This document shows positions 1-6,269 of a DNA stretch of 8,449 bases, in pieces. The position numbers were made by a program, and so were the translations under genes. The notes beneath the pieces are model-generated. The model was not told the DNA's origin, searched no databases, and worked only from the letters and a program-made list of their open reading frames with translations. This DNA comes from Chryseosolibacter sp036402075 (GTDB lineage: Bacteria; Bacteroidota; Bacteroidia; Cytophagales; Cyclobacteriaceae), in contig DASWTP010000029.1 in the NCBI GenBank assembly GCA_036402075.1, forward strand, positions 1 through 8,449, read 5' to 3'. Positions within the stretch are counted from its first letter, which is position 1; every line of letters starts with the position of its first letter.

Positions 1-1365
1 GACAATAGCAGTGCCACCAATCAGCACGATACATGCGGTGAACTGGACCACCACCAAACCTTTTCTAAGCCACACGTGCGATGCCATCGAGGAACCGCGT
101 CCTTTGAGAACGGAAGCCGGACGAAACGATGATAAAACAAACGCTGGATACAAACCAGCAAGCAAAGTGCCTGTCAGCAGCGTTCCTCCCAATGCTAGAA
201 GAAAGCGCGGGTCAAGCCATTGCTTTACATCCAGCTGAGTTTCGGCAACTTCGTTCACAGTGGGGAGCAAGGCAGCAGTGAGTGCTAACGCGATGATGAA
301 CGCTGTTACATTCGTAAGCGCAGATTCATATAAAAATTGAATCACGAGCTGTCCTCTATTGGCTCCGACTACTTTCCTCACACCAACTTCGCGTGAACGG
401 TTCAGGCCGCGGGCCGTTGCCAGATTGATATAGTTAACCAGCGCAATAATAAGCGTGATAAGACCGATTACGAGGAAAAAATAAAGCGTCTTGTAGCTTC
501 CTGAAATAATGCTTCCTGCACCAAAGATCTCGGGATTCAGGTGCACGTCATAAAGGGGTTGCACATGGAGTGCAGCATTACCACCTTGTTGTTTAAAGAT
601 CTGTCCACGATGCTTCAATAAAACTGCGGTCATCTTCTCTTCCACCGTCTTCACATTGGCGTCCGGGTGCAACTCGATGTAGGTCGTGAAATTATTCCAG
701 CTCCACCCTCCTTCCGGTTCTGTTGAATAGTCAGGGCCATTCAAAAGATCCTGAATGGGCAACAGCATGGTAAACTGTAAGTGAGAATTTTTCGGAACGT
801 CTTCAAAAACAGCAGATACAGTAAACGTTTTTTCAATGTTGCCATTAACCTGAAGGTTCTGCCCTACCGGGTCAGATTCACCGAAGTATTTTTTTGCTGC
901 CGATGTTGAGATCATTATTTCACCCGGCCGAAGTATCGCTTTATCACTGCCTGCGCTCAAATTAAACGAAAACATGTTAAGGAAATCGGCATCGGCATAT
1001 AGCATCATGTTTTCTTCAAACACCTGATCCGGTCGCGAAGGATTAGAAACCAAGGCGTCTTCGGAATGAAGCCGCGTAATGCCTGCTATCTCCGGCACGC
1101 CTTCTTTCAACGCAGGGGCTAGTGCTTGCGCTGTGTAGGCATGTCCGGCACCTAATTCATCCGTTCCCATTGCCCACGCCTGTAACACTCTATAGAGGCG
1201 ATCTCCTTTCGTATGAAACCGGTCAAAGCTGGATTCAAACGCTACGTACTGAAAGATAATGAGGCAGCATGTGACACCTATCGATAAGCCAATAATGTTG
1301 ATCGTGGAAAAGCTTTTGCTGTTGAACAGATTCCGCCAGGCAATCTTGATATAGTTACTAAACAT
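1..1365 (-). CDS. ABC transporter permease, FtsX/MacB family (partial, C-terminal half off the left edge)
   Basis: An open frame starts at ATG 1365-1363 and runs without a stop to the window edge, giving 455 residues. The start MFSNYIKIAWRNL is the usual opening of Bacteroidota MacB-like permeases. Segments in order: a first membrane helix at about residues 19-41 (FSTINIIGLSIGV...), a large extracytoplasmic MacB_PCD-type domain (about 42-285), then helices at about 292-318, 344-366 and 384-408. Between the second and third helices, at about residue 322, lies the FtsX-family motif RSREVGVRKVVGANRGQLV. A second module begins near residue 435 (KGLVVVQFTACIVLIGG), as expected for the double-module versions, which are usually near 780-800 aa, so roughly 330 residues are missing. 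Family members are inner-membrane subunits that work with a separate ATPase in export, lipoprotein handling or antimicrobial-peptide resistance; the substrate here cannot be told. No ATPase gene is visible upstream, so it either lies beyond the left edge or elsewhere. Confidence 0.93.
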   Translation of the reverse strand, partial: MFSNYIKIAWRNLFNSKSFSTINIIGLSIGVTCCLIIFQYVAFESSFDRFHTKGDRLYRVLQAWAMGTDELGAGHAYTAQALAPALKEGVPEIAGITRLHSEDALVSNPSRPDQVFEENMMLYADADFLNMFSFNLSAGSDKAILRPGEIMISTSAAKKYFGESDPVGQNLQVNGNIEKTFTVSAVFEDVPKNSHLQFTMLLPIQDLLNGPDYSTEPEGGWSWNNFTTYIELHPDANVKTVEEKMTAVLLKHRGQIFKQQGGNAALHVQPLYDVHLNPEIFGAGSIISGSYKTLYFFLVIGLITLIIALVNYINLATARGLNRSREVGVRKVVGANRGQLVIQFLYESALTNVTAFIIALALTAALLPTVNEVAETQLDVKQWLDPRFLLALGGTLLTGTLLAGLYPAFVLSSFRPASVLKGRGSSMASHVWLRKGLVVVQFTACIVLIGGTAIV

Positions 1366-1621
1366 GATGAATAGGCTGATTTAAGTTAACCATCGCTTGA
1401 CAAGAGACGTGCCATTCAAAAACGTTCGAATCCATCACAGAATCCGACTTTCTTTGTTTAATCATTGTGCGGTGGTGGGCAAACCCATCCGGAAACGAAC
1501 GCGGCCGGGCTGCTGTAGAAGCTTCTGAGGCCTTTTCCAAGTTAGATGATCCTTACCACTGTCGAGCTGTGTTTTGGATGGCAAGTAAGCGGTTCGTTGT
1601 TTTATGTAGCGTTAAAGTATG
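1366..1621. other. intergenic gap between TfoX-like gene and permease
   Basis: About 256 bases with no supportable gene. Both flanking genes lie on the minus strand, so this stretch should hold the end of the TfoX transcript and the promoter of the permease. The inverted pair GTAGC (1606-1610) and GCTAC (1621-1625) forms a short stem overlapping the TfoX-like stop codon; it could be a weak terminator but has no following T tract. I did not find a convincing attC-like element here, unlike downstream of the other cassette-like genes. A 60-codon frame in this gap shows no protein-like features and is not called. Confidence 0.4.
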
Positions 1622-1957
1622 CTACTTCTTGGCCCTGGGGTTACTCTTTTTAATTTTTGGCTCAGGTAATTCAGCAACGGTGATTTTCACTAATTTCCTC
1701 AACCATTCTCTATCGTCCAATTTTTCTTCAATGAGAAAACTTGGTTTTGCTCCTGGATAGGGCGATGCTTCAACAACGTCTTTTATATAGTCTCTTCCGG
1801 ATTGCGTTGGCTTAATAAATAATTTGTTGTCGCAAATGAGACCAAACAATTTGTTGTCAAAGTACAGTCCGAACTCACCAAACATTTTTTTGCTTGTTGC
1901 ATTTGACAATCCTATTTGGTCAATGATAAAATCGACAAATTTCTGATCGGATGCCAT
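1622..1957 (-). CDS. TfoX/Sxy N-terminal domain family protein
   Basis: A 111-aa cytoplasmic protein that consists almost entirely of a TfoX N-terminal domain. The recognisable core is at residues 23-51: KKMFGEFGLYFDNKLFGLI, followed by a second strand CDNKLFIKP. It continues through a YPGAKP segment and an acidic helix (EEKLDDREWLRKLVKIT), and ends in a lysine-rich tail (PKIKKSNPRAKK). Full-length TfoX/Sxy of gamma-proteobacteria is about 200 aa and acts in competence regulation; standalone N-domain proteins of this size are common in Bacteroidota and have no settled function, so competence should not be assumed. The ATG follows the upstream gene's stop directly (TAG then ATG, zero gap), which suggests translational coupling and co-transcription with the small membrane protein. 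Confidence 0.85.
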   Translation of the reverse strand: MASDQKFVDFIIDQIGLSNATSKKMFGEFGLYFDNKLFGLICDNKLFIKPTQSGRDYIKDVVEASPYPGAKPSFLIEEKLDDREWLRKLVKITVAELPEPKIKKSNPRAKK

Positions 1958-2287
1958 CTACCGTAAAATAATTATAAGAATTTTTATTGGGAGTAAAGAA
2001 ATCAAAATAGTCACGAATGTCATTAGTCCTATGTAAAGTATTTCTACCGTTTTTTTGTTACTCGCCAAGTCGGGCCAACCTTTTATGATCAAGTATATGT
2101 AGCACACAAGCGAAATGAACCCGAAGAGTGAAAGCCCAAGAGTCAAAATGGCAAAAATCTCTTCTGGCATCACAAGTCTCATGTAGTTCGCTCCCAACAG
2201 AAGAAAAATAAGGAGAGCTGTCAACCATACATTTTTGGATGTCCCTGACGTTGAATTTAGTCTTAACCTGTTTATCAATCGTGTCAT
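1958..2287 (-). CDS. small three-helix membrane protein, unknown function
   Basis: A 109-aa protein I do not recognise. After a basic N-terminus (MTRLINRLRLN, favouring N-in), three hydrophobic segments are visible: about residues 20-41 (VWLTALLIFLLLG...), 44-68 (IFAILTLGLSLFGFISLVC...) and 79-108 (ILYIGLMTFVTILISLLPI...). A short polar loop (KGWPDLASNKK) separates the second and third. The last helix reaches almost to the C-terminus (IIILR). A purine-rich AGAAGG sits only two bases before the ATG, too close to be a normal ribosome binding site. The gene is placed between an attC-like hairpin upstream (2322-2406) and the TfoX-like gene downstream, whose ATG follows its TAG immediately. Inference: it is a cassette-type accessory gene, possibly translated together with the TfoX-like protein. 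Confidence 0.65.
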   Translation of the reverse strand: MTRLINRLRLNSTSGTSKNVWLTALLIFLLLGANYMRLVMPEEIFAILTLGLSLFGFISLVCYIYLIIKGWPDLASNKKTVEILYIGLMTFVTILISLLPIKILIIILR

Positions 2288-2321
2288 TACCTTCTCTTGT
2301 CTTGTTCGACCACCTTATTGC

Positions 2322-2406
2322 CAACGTCTGGCTATAAGGCGTGGCGGCCCACCGAAATATAAAATTAATCATCCAACGTGCCGACAATGGCTTATACCTT
2401 TTGTTG
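2322..2406 (-). repeat. attC-like imperfect hairpin element (complete copy)
   Basis: On the plus strand the ends are CAAC (2322-2325) and GTTG (2403-2406), which pair. Inside them GG (2330-2331) faces CC (2397-2398) after unpaired bases, TATAAG (2333-2338) pairs with CTTATA (2391-2396), and GGCGG (2343-2347) roughly faces CCG (2381-2383); an AT-rich centre (AAATATAAAATTAATC) forms the loop. This order of outer box, unpaired spacer, inner box and loop is the plan of integron attC sites and of related cassette-type repeats. The element lies a few bases beyond the stop of the lipoprotein-like remnant (2415) and 35 bases before the membrane-protein start. The terminal boxes do not fully match the RYYYAAC/GTTRRRY consensus, so attC identity is inference. 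It might instead be a genome-wide intergenic palindrome family of the phylum. Confidence 0.5.
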
Positions 2407-2414
2407 TATGCCGT

Positions 2415-2531
2415 TTATTTCTTGCACTCTCTAATTGCGATCTCAGTCACAACAGAGTCTTTGTTAAAAGTCACCACAAGTTTTTTTGTATAAACAGGGT
2501 CAATGTCAGTCCCGTAGTCTGCGGTGCCCGA
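2415..2531 (-). pseudogene. C-terminal remnant of a small lipoprotein-like gene (possibly BamE/SmpA-like)
   Basis: The minus strand is open for 38 codons up to a TAA at 2417-2415 with no start codon; a TAG lies just upstream (2534-2532). The peptide reads DYGTDIDPVYTKKLVVTF, then NKDSVVTEIAIRECKK. The pattern of two beta strands (KKLVVTF, VVTEIAI) with a charged tail is like the C-terminal end of small lipoproteins with SmpA/OmlA (BamE)-type folds; this resemblance is from memory and weak. The tail ends about nine bases before the attC-like hairpin at 2322-2406, exactly where a cassette gene would end. Its 5' part is missing: just upstream lie about 60 bases without matching coding, then half of another hairpin element. 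I read it as a gene truncated by deletion. Confidence 0.4.
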
Positions 2532-2590
2532 CTACTCCCAATCTGTCCACTGTCACCGTACGTTTGTTGAAAACTACACCACAAATTATA

Positions 2591-2622
2591 CAAGCCGCGT
2601 CCTGACTTATGCACCTTGTTAG
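2591..2622 (-). repeat. half of an attC-like element overlapping the SUKH gene stop
   Basis: On the plus strand CTTATGCACCTTGTTAG (2606-2622) matches one arm of the complete element, CTTATACCTTTTGTTG (2391-2406), in order and spacing. Read in the direction of transcription it is CTAACAAGGTGCATAAG, and its TAA is the stop codon of the SMI1/KNR4 gene (2621-2619), as is common where cassette genes end inside their recombination site. The expected partner arm (GTGCATAAG-like on the plus strand) is not found in the following 250 bases, so only one half remains. A deletion that removed the other arm and the start of the next gene would explain this. Confidence 0.45.
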
Positions 2623-3173
2623 CTGTTGTTTTTTGTCGACTCTATGTCAATCTTGGTCAGCATATCTAAAAAATCGTCATATTCATCTTTAACCTCATAG
2701 GCGATTTCATGGTCCCACAACACGATCGGATAATTAAAGTCGCCTGTGTGTCTGTTGGTATCAAAACAAAGAAGTCCCCAGTCGCTCCAATCTGCAAATG
2801 GTAAATATCCTTTGTCAATTAGAAATTCTCGTGGATAACCATCGAATATCCTGTCAGTTTGTTTGCTTCTCCATAAATTCACGGGATGACTACAAAATGA
2901 AACTTCCGAAATTTGTAGCTCGTAAAAATGTTTGTGTTTTAGAAATACTTTATAGCTGTCTGGAAGTTTATATCCGATATGCTCTTCGAAGTCTTTTATA
3001 TCTTCGTCCGTTACCTTACTTTTAATAGGATTCCAAGTCCTCCATTCTTCGCCTTCCTCTTGGTTGGGATCAGCCATCTCAGCCTCAATCTGAGTCGGCA
3101 ATTTATTCAACTGAAGATCGGCCCACTTTCTTAGGTGTCTGTCTATGATTTCCTTTATTGTCTCTTGACTCAT
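2619..3173 (-). CDS. SMI1/KNR4 (SUKH) family protein, putative immunity-type
   Basis: A 184-aa soluble protein with the SUKH-domain signature. After a charged helical N-terminus (about 1-45) comes the core TDEDIKDFEEHIGYKLPDSY at residues 55-74, with the typical 'FE...G.KLP..Y..FL' pattern continuing to residue 80. This is followed by the strand region YLPFADWSDWGLLCFDTN (123-140), YPIVLWDHE (148-156) and the closing helix YDDFLDML (165-172). SUKH proteins are often immunity proteins against polymorphic or contact-dependent nuclease toxins, but many stand alone; no toxin gene is visible here, so an immunity role is inference. The ATG at 3173 is preceded by a purine-rich AGAAAGAG. It sits between a hairpin element upstream (3204-3275) and a half element overlapping its stop, which fits a cassette-borne gene. 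Confidence 0.85.
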   Translation of the reverse strand: MSQETIKEIIDRHLRKWADLQLNKLPTQIEAEMADPNQEEGEEWRTWNPIKSKVTDEDIKDFEEHIGYKLPDSYKVFLKHKHFYELQISEVSFCSHPVNLWRSKQTDRIFDGYPREFLIDKGYLPFADWSDWGLLCFDTNRHTGDFNYPIVLWDHEIAYEVKDEYDDFLDMLTKIDIESTKNNS

Positions 3174-3203
3174 CTCTTTCTACAAAATTGCAGATTATCG
3201 TTC

Positions 3204-3275
3204 GCAGATAAACCATGCCGGCAGACCAAATTAATAACTATCATCAGACTTCCGGCATGATTCTGCATTGTTGGC
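3204..3275 (-). repeat. attC-like imperfect hairpin upstream of the SUKH gene
   Basis: On the plus strand GCAGA (3204-3208) pairs with TCTGC (3262-3266), and CATGCCGG (3214-3221) pairs exactly with CCGGCATG (3252-3259). The two stems are separated by unequal unpaired bases (five against two), and an AT-rich loop with ATTAATAAC lies in the middle. The transcription-side end carries GCGCCAAC (revcomp of 3271-3277 region), resembling the outer CAAC box of the complete element, but the opposite outer box is not conserved. It lies just beyond the stop of a gene remnant (3286) and 30 bases before the SUKH start. It could be a decayed cassette site, or simply a terminator-like palindrome. Confidence 0.45.
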
Positions 3276-3285
3276 GCAGTGAAAT

Positions 3286-3445
3286 TCACTCAACTCTTAG
3301 TTCTTGCAGTATTATTTGATCATAGTCATAACCCTTGTCACTGGAAAAATGTCCCTTAGTGTTCTCCCAAATGACTGTTTGACGAATTTGTACGGTATTT
3401 TCCTATTGTCCATAATTCGAACGTGTCAGTAAGATTCGCTATACC
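3286..3445 (-). pseudogene. frameshifted C-terminal remnant of an unknown protein
   Basis: Two adjoining minus-strand frames read as one protein tail. The upstream part (3445-3404) gives GIANLTDTFELWTI. A single-base shift at about 3403 then leads to ENTVQIRQTVIWENTKGHF, followed by SSDKGYDYDQIILQELRVE and TGA (3288-3286). Removing one base of the GG at 3402-3403 (plus strand TCC) would join them into about 52 codons. An upstream TAA (3448-3446) in the first frame blocks any longer reading, and no start exists. I do not recognise the family. The stop lies about ten bases before the hairpin element at 3204-3275, the same arrangement as for the other remnant and the SUKH gene. Protein-like composition is the only support, so this is moderate evidence. 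Confidence 0.4.
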
Positions 3446-3448
3446 TTA

Positions 3449-3688
3449 AAAGTACAGATATCCACCTAATCCCGGCTAGTTTTGAGTGCATTATTCCTCC
3501 TTCCCTTTTCCGCATTCCCCCCTGTCCTAACTGGTCCCCCGGCTCCCCGGCTGGCCTCCTGGCGTCCTTCCGAAAGGCCATTCACTTGCTTTTGCAAGGT
3601 CAAGGTATTACAATTGTATAACTTACACTTATTCTTGTTTTAAGAAGACTTAAACATCTCACGTGTGCCCGACATCAAAGACTTCACT
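3449..3688. other. intergenic stretch upstream of the glycosidase, pyrimidine-rich
   Basis: No gene is seen. From about 3491 to 3575 the plus strand is strongly pyrimidine-biased, with runs such as CCTCCTTCCCTTTTCCGC and CCCCCCTG, then GGTCCCCCGGCTCCCCGG. A small stem CTTGC-TTTT-GCAAG lies at 3585-3598. TACAATTG at 3608-3615 differs by one base from the Bacteroidota -7 box TAnnTTTG, with TTGC at 3586-3589 as a poor -33 candidate 18 bases upstream; this is the best promoter guess for the glycosidase, at low confidence. Confidence 0.35.
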
Positions 3689-6076
3689 ATGAGCAAAAGC
3701 ATAATCTTAACTATTCTCGCGACCTGCGCTCTGTCGATCGCAACGGTCTCTCTCGCACAAGAGAAACTGTATCCGCAGATGTTTGGCCTCGGAGACGCCT
3801 CATTGCTGGAAGGCCCTTTCAAACACGCGCGAGATCTAAACATCAAGGTTCTGCTCGAATATGATGCTGATCGTTTATTAGCGCCATTCCGTAAAGAGGC
3901 TGGTCTTCCCGAGAAGGCCAAAGGGTATGGCAATTGGGAAGGCTTGGATGGTCATGTCGGTGGCCATTATTTATCCGCGCTTGCCATGAGCTATGCATCC
4001 ACCGGCAATGCCGATTGTAAAAAGAAAATGGATTATGTAGTATCCGAAATTGCAGCGTGTCAGGAGGCGAATTCGAGGAACCATGCAGACTGGGGCAACG
4101 GCTATGCTGGTGGTGTCCCAAAAAGCAGTGCGATTTGGTCTGCATTTAAAACAGGCGACTTCAGTGAATACCGTGCTGCTTGGGTACCCTGGTATAATGT
4201 TCATAAAATGTATGCAGGTCTCAGGGACGCATGGCTGTATGGCGGCAATGAAGAAGCGAAAGCAATATTTTTAAAGTTCTGCGATTGGGGAATCACTATT
4301 ACCAGCGGATTGAATGACGACCAGATGCAATCCATGCTGGAGGTAGAGCACGGTGGTATAAACGAAGTCTTTGCTGATGCTTATCAGCTCACCAAAGACC
4401 CAAAATATCTGAAAGCTGCACAAAGGTTTTCGCATAAAATGTTGCTCAACGCCATGAGCGATTCAACTGACAACCTCGATAACAAGCATGCCAATACGCA
4501 GGTACCGAAGGCCGTAGGGTTTCAGCGCATAGCGGAAGTTTCTAACGATGAAACTTACGCCAGGGCAGGAAGCTTTTTTTGGGAAACGGTTACAACCCAT
4601 CGTACCCTCGCGTTTGGCGGAAACAGTAGAAGAGAATTTTTTCCGTCACCGGCAGCATGTAGTGATTTTGTCAATGATGTAGAAGGTCCTGAAACATGTA
4701 ATACCTATAACATGCTCAAATTAACTGAGCATCTTTTCAGAGCGGAGCCCAGCGCCAGTTATGTCGATTTTTATGAGCGCGCATTGTTCAATCATATTCT
4801 TTCTTCCCAGCATCCCGAGCATGGCGGTTACGTGTATTTCACACCAGCGCGGCCACAACATTACAGGGTTTATTCCTCACCAAACCAGGCGATGTGGTGT
4901 TGCGTAGGAAGTGGAATGGAAAACCACAGCAAGTACAATGAATTCATTTATACGCATAATCACGATTCGCTTTTCTTAAACCTGTTCGTTGCTTCGCGAT
5001 TGAATTGGCGTGAGAAAAAAGTCAAGATCACCCAGGAGACCAATTTTCCTGAGGAAGAAAAAACCATACTGAGAGTTGATGAAGGAAATTCACGTTTTAC
5101 GTTAATGGTCAGATATCCAGCATGGGTCGAAGATGGCGCACTCCAGGTGACTGTAAACGGTAAGGACGTTCAACATTCAGCGCATCCTTCATCCTACATC
5201 GCCATCCATCGTCAATGGAAGAAAGGTGATGTAGTGAAGGTGATGCTGCCGATGGAAAATAGAATTGAGCAACTGCCAAATGTACCCACCTACATAGCCA
5301 TTCTTCATGGACCAATTTTGCTCGGTGCAAGATCCGGCAGCGAGAAACCCAAGGACCTCGTAGCGGATGATAGCCGCTGGGGGCACATTGCCAATGGCGA
5401 GCGACTTCCATTAGATAAAGCACCTATCCTTGTGGAAGATGATAAAGCGAAGATCACGCAGTTAGTGCCTGTAGAGGGTAAGCCGCTCACGTTCAAATTT
5501 TCCACACTAAAGATCCTGAATTCTTCTGAACTTATGCTCGAGCCATTTTACAAAATCTATGATGCGCGCTACATGATCTACTGGATGGCGTTAAGTCAAA
5601 AGCAATACCAATCCTATCTGGATTCCATCGCTGCAGTTGAAAAGGAAAGAATGCTATTGCAGAAACGCACAATTGACTTTGTGGCACCCGGTGAGCAACA
5701 GCCGGAAGCTGATCATGCGATGCACAAGGAAAACTCGAATACCGGAAATCATCTCAATGAATTCTGGAGAGATGCGAAAGATGGAGGTCATTTCAGTTAC
5801 AGCCTTGCCACCGGAGGCCAAATCGGGTTAAGCCTGATGGTAAGATATTGGGGCGCTGAATGGGGAAGCCGAAAGTTTGACATTTACATTGATGATCAAA
5901 AACTTGTTACCGAAGACAATACCGGCAGATGGAATCAATCCAAATTTATCGACATCGAATACCGGATACCAGATGCTTTGATCGCAAACAAGAAAAGCGT
6001 GCGTGTAAAATTCCAGGCGCATTCTCACAATACAGCCGGAGCCGTCTACTATGTTCGGTTGCTTCGCAAGGAATGA
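3689..6076 (+). CDS. secreted GH127/GH146-type beta-L-arabinofuranosidase
   Basis: A 795-aa retaining glycosidase of the DUF1680 group, expected to release terminal beta-L-arabinofuranose from plant glycans in the periplasm or outside. Start: ATG 3689 begins a clean signal peptide (MSKSIILTILATC... ending SLA at residue 23, then QEK); an in-frame GTG at 3665 would add eight polar residues before it and is less likely. The (alpha/alpha)6 catalytic domain covers about 30-425, with GHVGGHYLSA near residue 89 and WVPWYNVHKMYAGL. By comparison with HypBA1 of Bifidobacterium longum, E316 is the likely acid/base, E335 and C337 (ETCNTYN) with C404-C405 (MWCCVGSG) are zinc ligands, and C404 is the nucleophile. 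Beta-sandwich regions follow; PFYKIYDARYMIYW (about 617-633) is typical of DUF4986, and 665-795 (MVRYWGAEWGSRKFDIYID) of DUF6805. Motif wording is closest to GH146 relatives such as BT0349. No PUL partners are adjacent. Confidence 0.93.
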   Translation: MSKSIILTILATCALSIATVSLAQEKLYPQMFGLGDASLLEGPFKHARDLNIKVLLEYDADRLLAPFRKEAGLPEKAKGYGNWEGLDGHVGGHYLSALAMSYASTGNADCKKKMDYVVSEIAACQEANSRNHADWGNGYAGGVPKSSAIWSAFKTGDFSEYRAAWVPWYNVHKMYAGLRDAWLYGGNEEAKAIFLKFCDWGITITSGLNDDQMQSMLEVEHGGINEVFADAYQLTKDPKYLKAAQRFSHKMLLNAMSDSTDNLDNKHANTQVPKAVGFQRIAEVSNDETYARAGSFFWETVTTHRTLAFGGNSRREFFPSPAACSDFVNDVEGPETCNTYNMLKLTEHLFRAEPSASYVDFYERALFNHILSSQHPEHGGYVYFTPARPQHYRVYSSPNQAMWCCVGSGMENHSKYNEFIYTHNHDSLFLNLFVASRLNWREKKVKITQETNFPEEEKTILRVDEGNSRFTLMVRYPAWVEDGALQVTVNGKDVQHSAHPSSYIAIHRQWKKGDVVKVMLPMENRIEQLPNVPTYIAILHGPILLGARSGSEKPKDLVADDSRWGHIANGERLPLDKAPILVEDDKAKITQLVPVEGKPLTFKFSTLKILNSSELMLEPFYKIYDARYMIYWMALSQKQYQSYLDSIAAVEKERMLLQKRTIDFVAPGEQQPEADHAMHKENSNTGNHLNEFWRDAKDGGHFSYSLATGGQIGLSLMVRYWGAEWGSRKFDIYIDDQKLVTEDNTGRWNQSKFIDIEYRIPDALIANKKSVRVKFQAHSHNTAGAVYYVRLLRKE

Positions 6077-6086
6077 AGAAACATTG

Positions 6087-6183
6087 GGCATTTCGAAGAT
6101 CCCGATCGCAGCGCTAGCGGAGTATCGGGAGGGAATTAGGCATTGTCGAAGATCCCGATGAACAAAGTGATATCGGGAGGCAT
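6087..6183. repeat. two direct repeats, each with a TCCCGAT/ATCGGGA inverted repeat
   Basis: Unit 1 begins GGCATTTCGAAGATCCCGAT at 6087 and unit 2 begins GGCATTGTCGAAGATCCCGAT-like at 6139, 52 bases later; both end ATCGGGAGG. In unit 1 TCCCGAT (6100-6106) pairs with ATCGGGA (6124-6130), with CGCAGCGCTAGCG in the loop that can pair further. In unit 2 TCCCGAT (6153-6159) pairs with ATCGGGA (6172-6178) around GAACAAAGTGAT. The block starts about ten bases after the glycosidase stop. It could act as a transcription terminator or mRNA 3'-end stabiliser, although no T tract follows. The tandem arrangement is more typical of REP-like intergenic repeats. Confidence 0.75.
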
Positions 6184-6269
6184 TAGGAAATGCATCGATG
6201 ATGGGTTGAGATCGGTTTCAATTGACAACTCATTCGGGGACCACTCGTAACCATTTGCCCTATCTCACT

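Noticed and set aside
1606..1625. attC-like element downstream of the TfoX-like gene
   Set aside because: Only a 5-base stem is present and no arm similar to the other elements was found, so the left boundary of the cassette patch is left undefined.
1467..1760. 97-codon plus-strand frame opposite the end of the TfoX-like gene
   Set aside because: It overlaps a recognised domain on the other strand and has no protein-like pattern.
2058..2570. Two frames of about 110 codons (minus 2058-2387 and plus 2235-2570)
   Set aside because: They run through the membrane-protein gene or through the hairpin and remnant region in other frames; their peptides look random, with many Cys, Arg and Trp residues.
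3665..3688. Upstream GTG as the start of the glycosidase
   Set aside because: It adds eight polar residues before an otherwise ideal signal peptide that begins at ATG 3689.
3719..3727. Cys13 of the glycosidase as a lipoprotein site
   Set aside because: The preceding T does not fit the lipobox and the hydrophobic region before it is too short; SLA-QEK at residues 21-26 is a better type I cleavage site.
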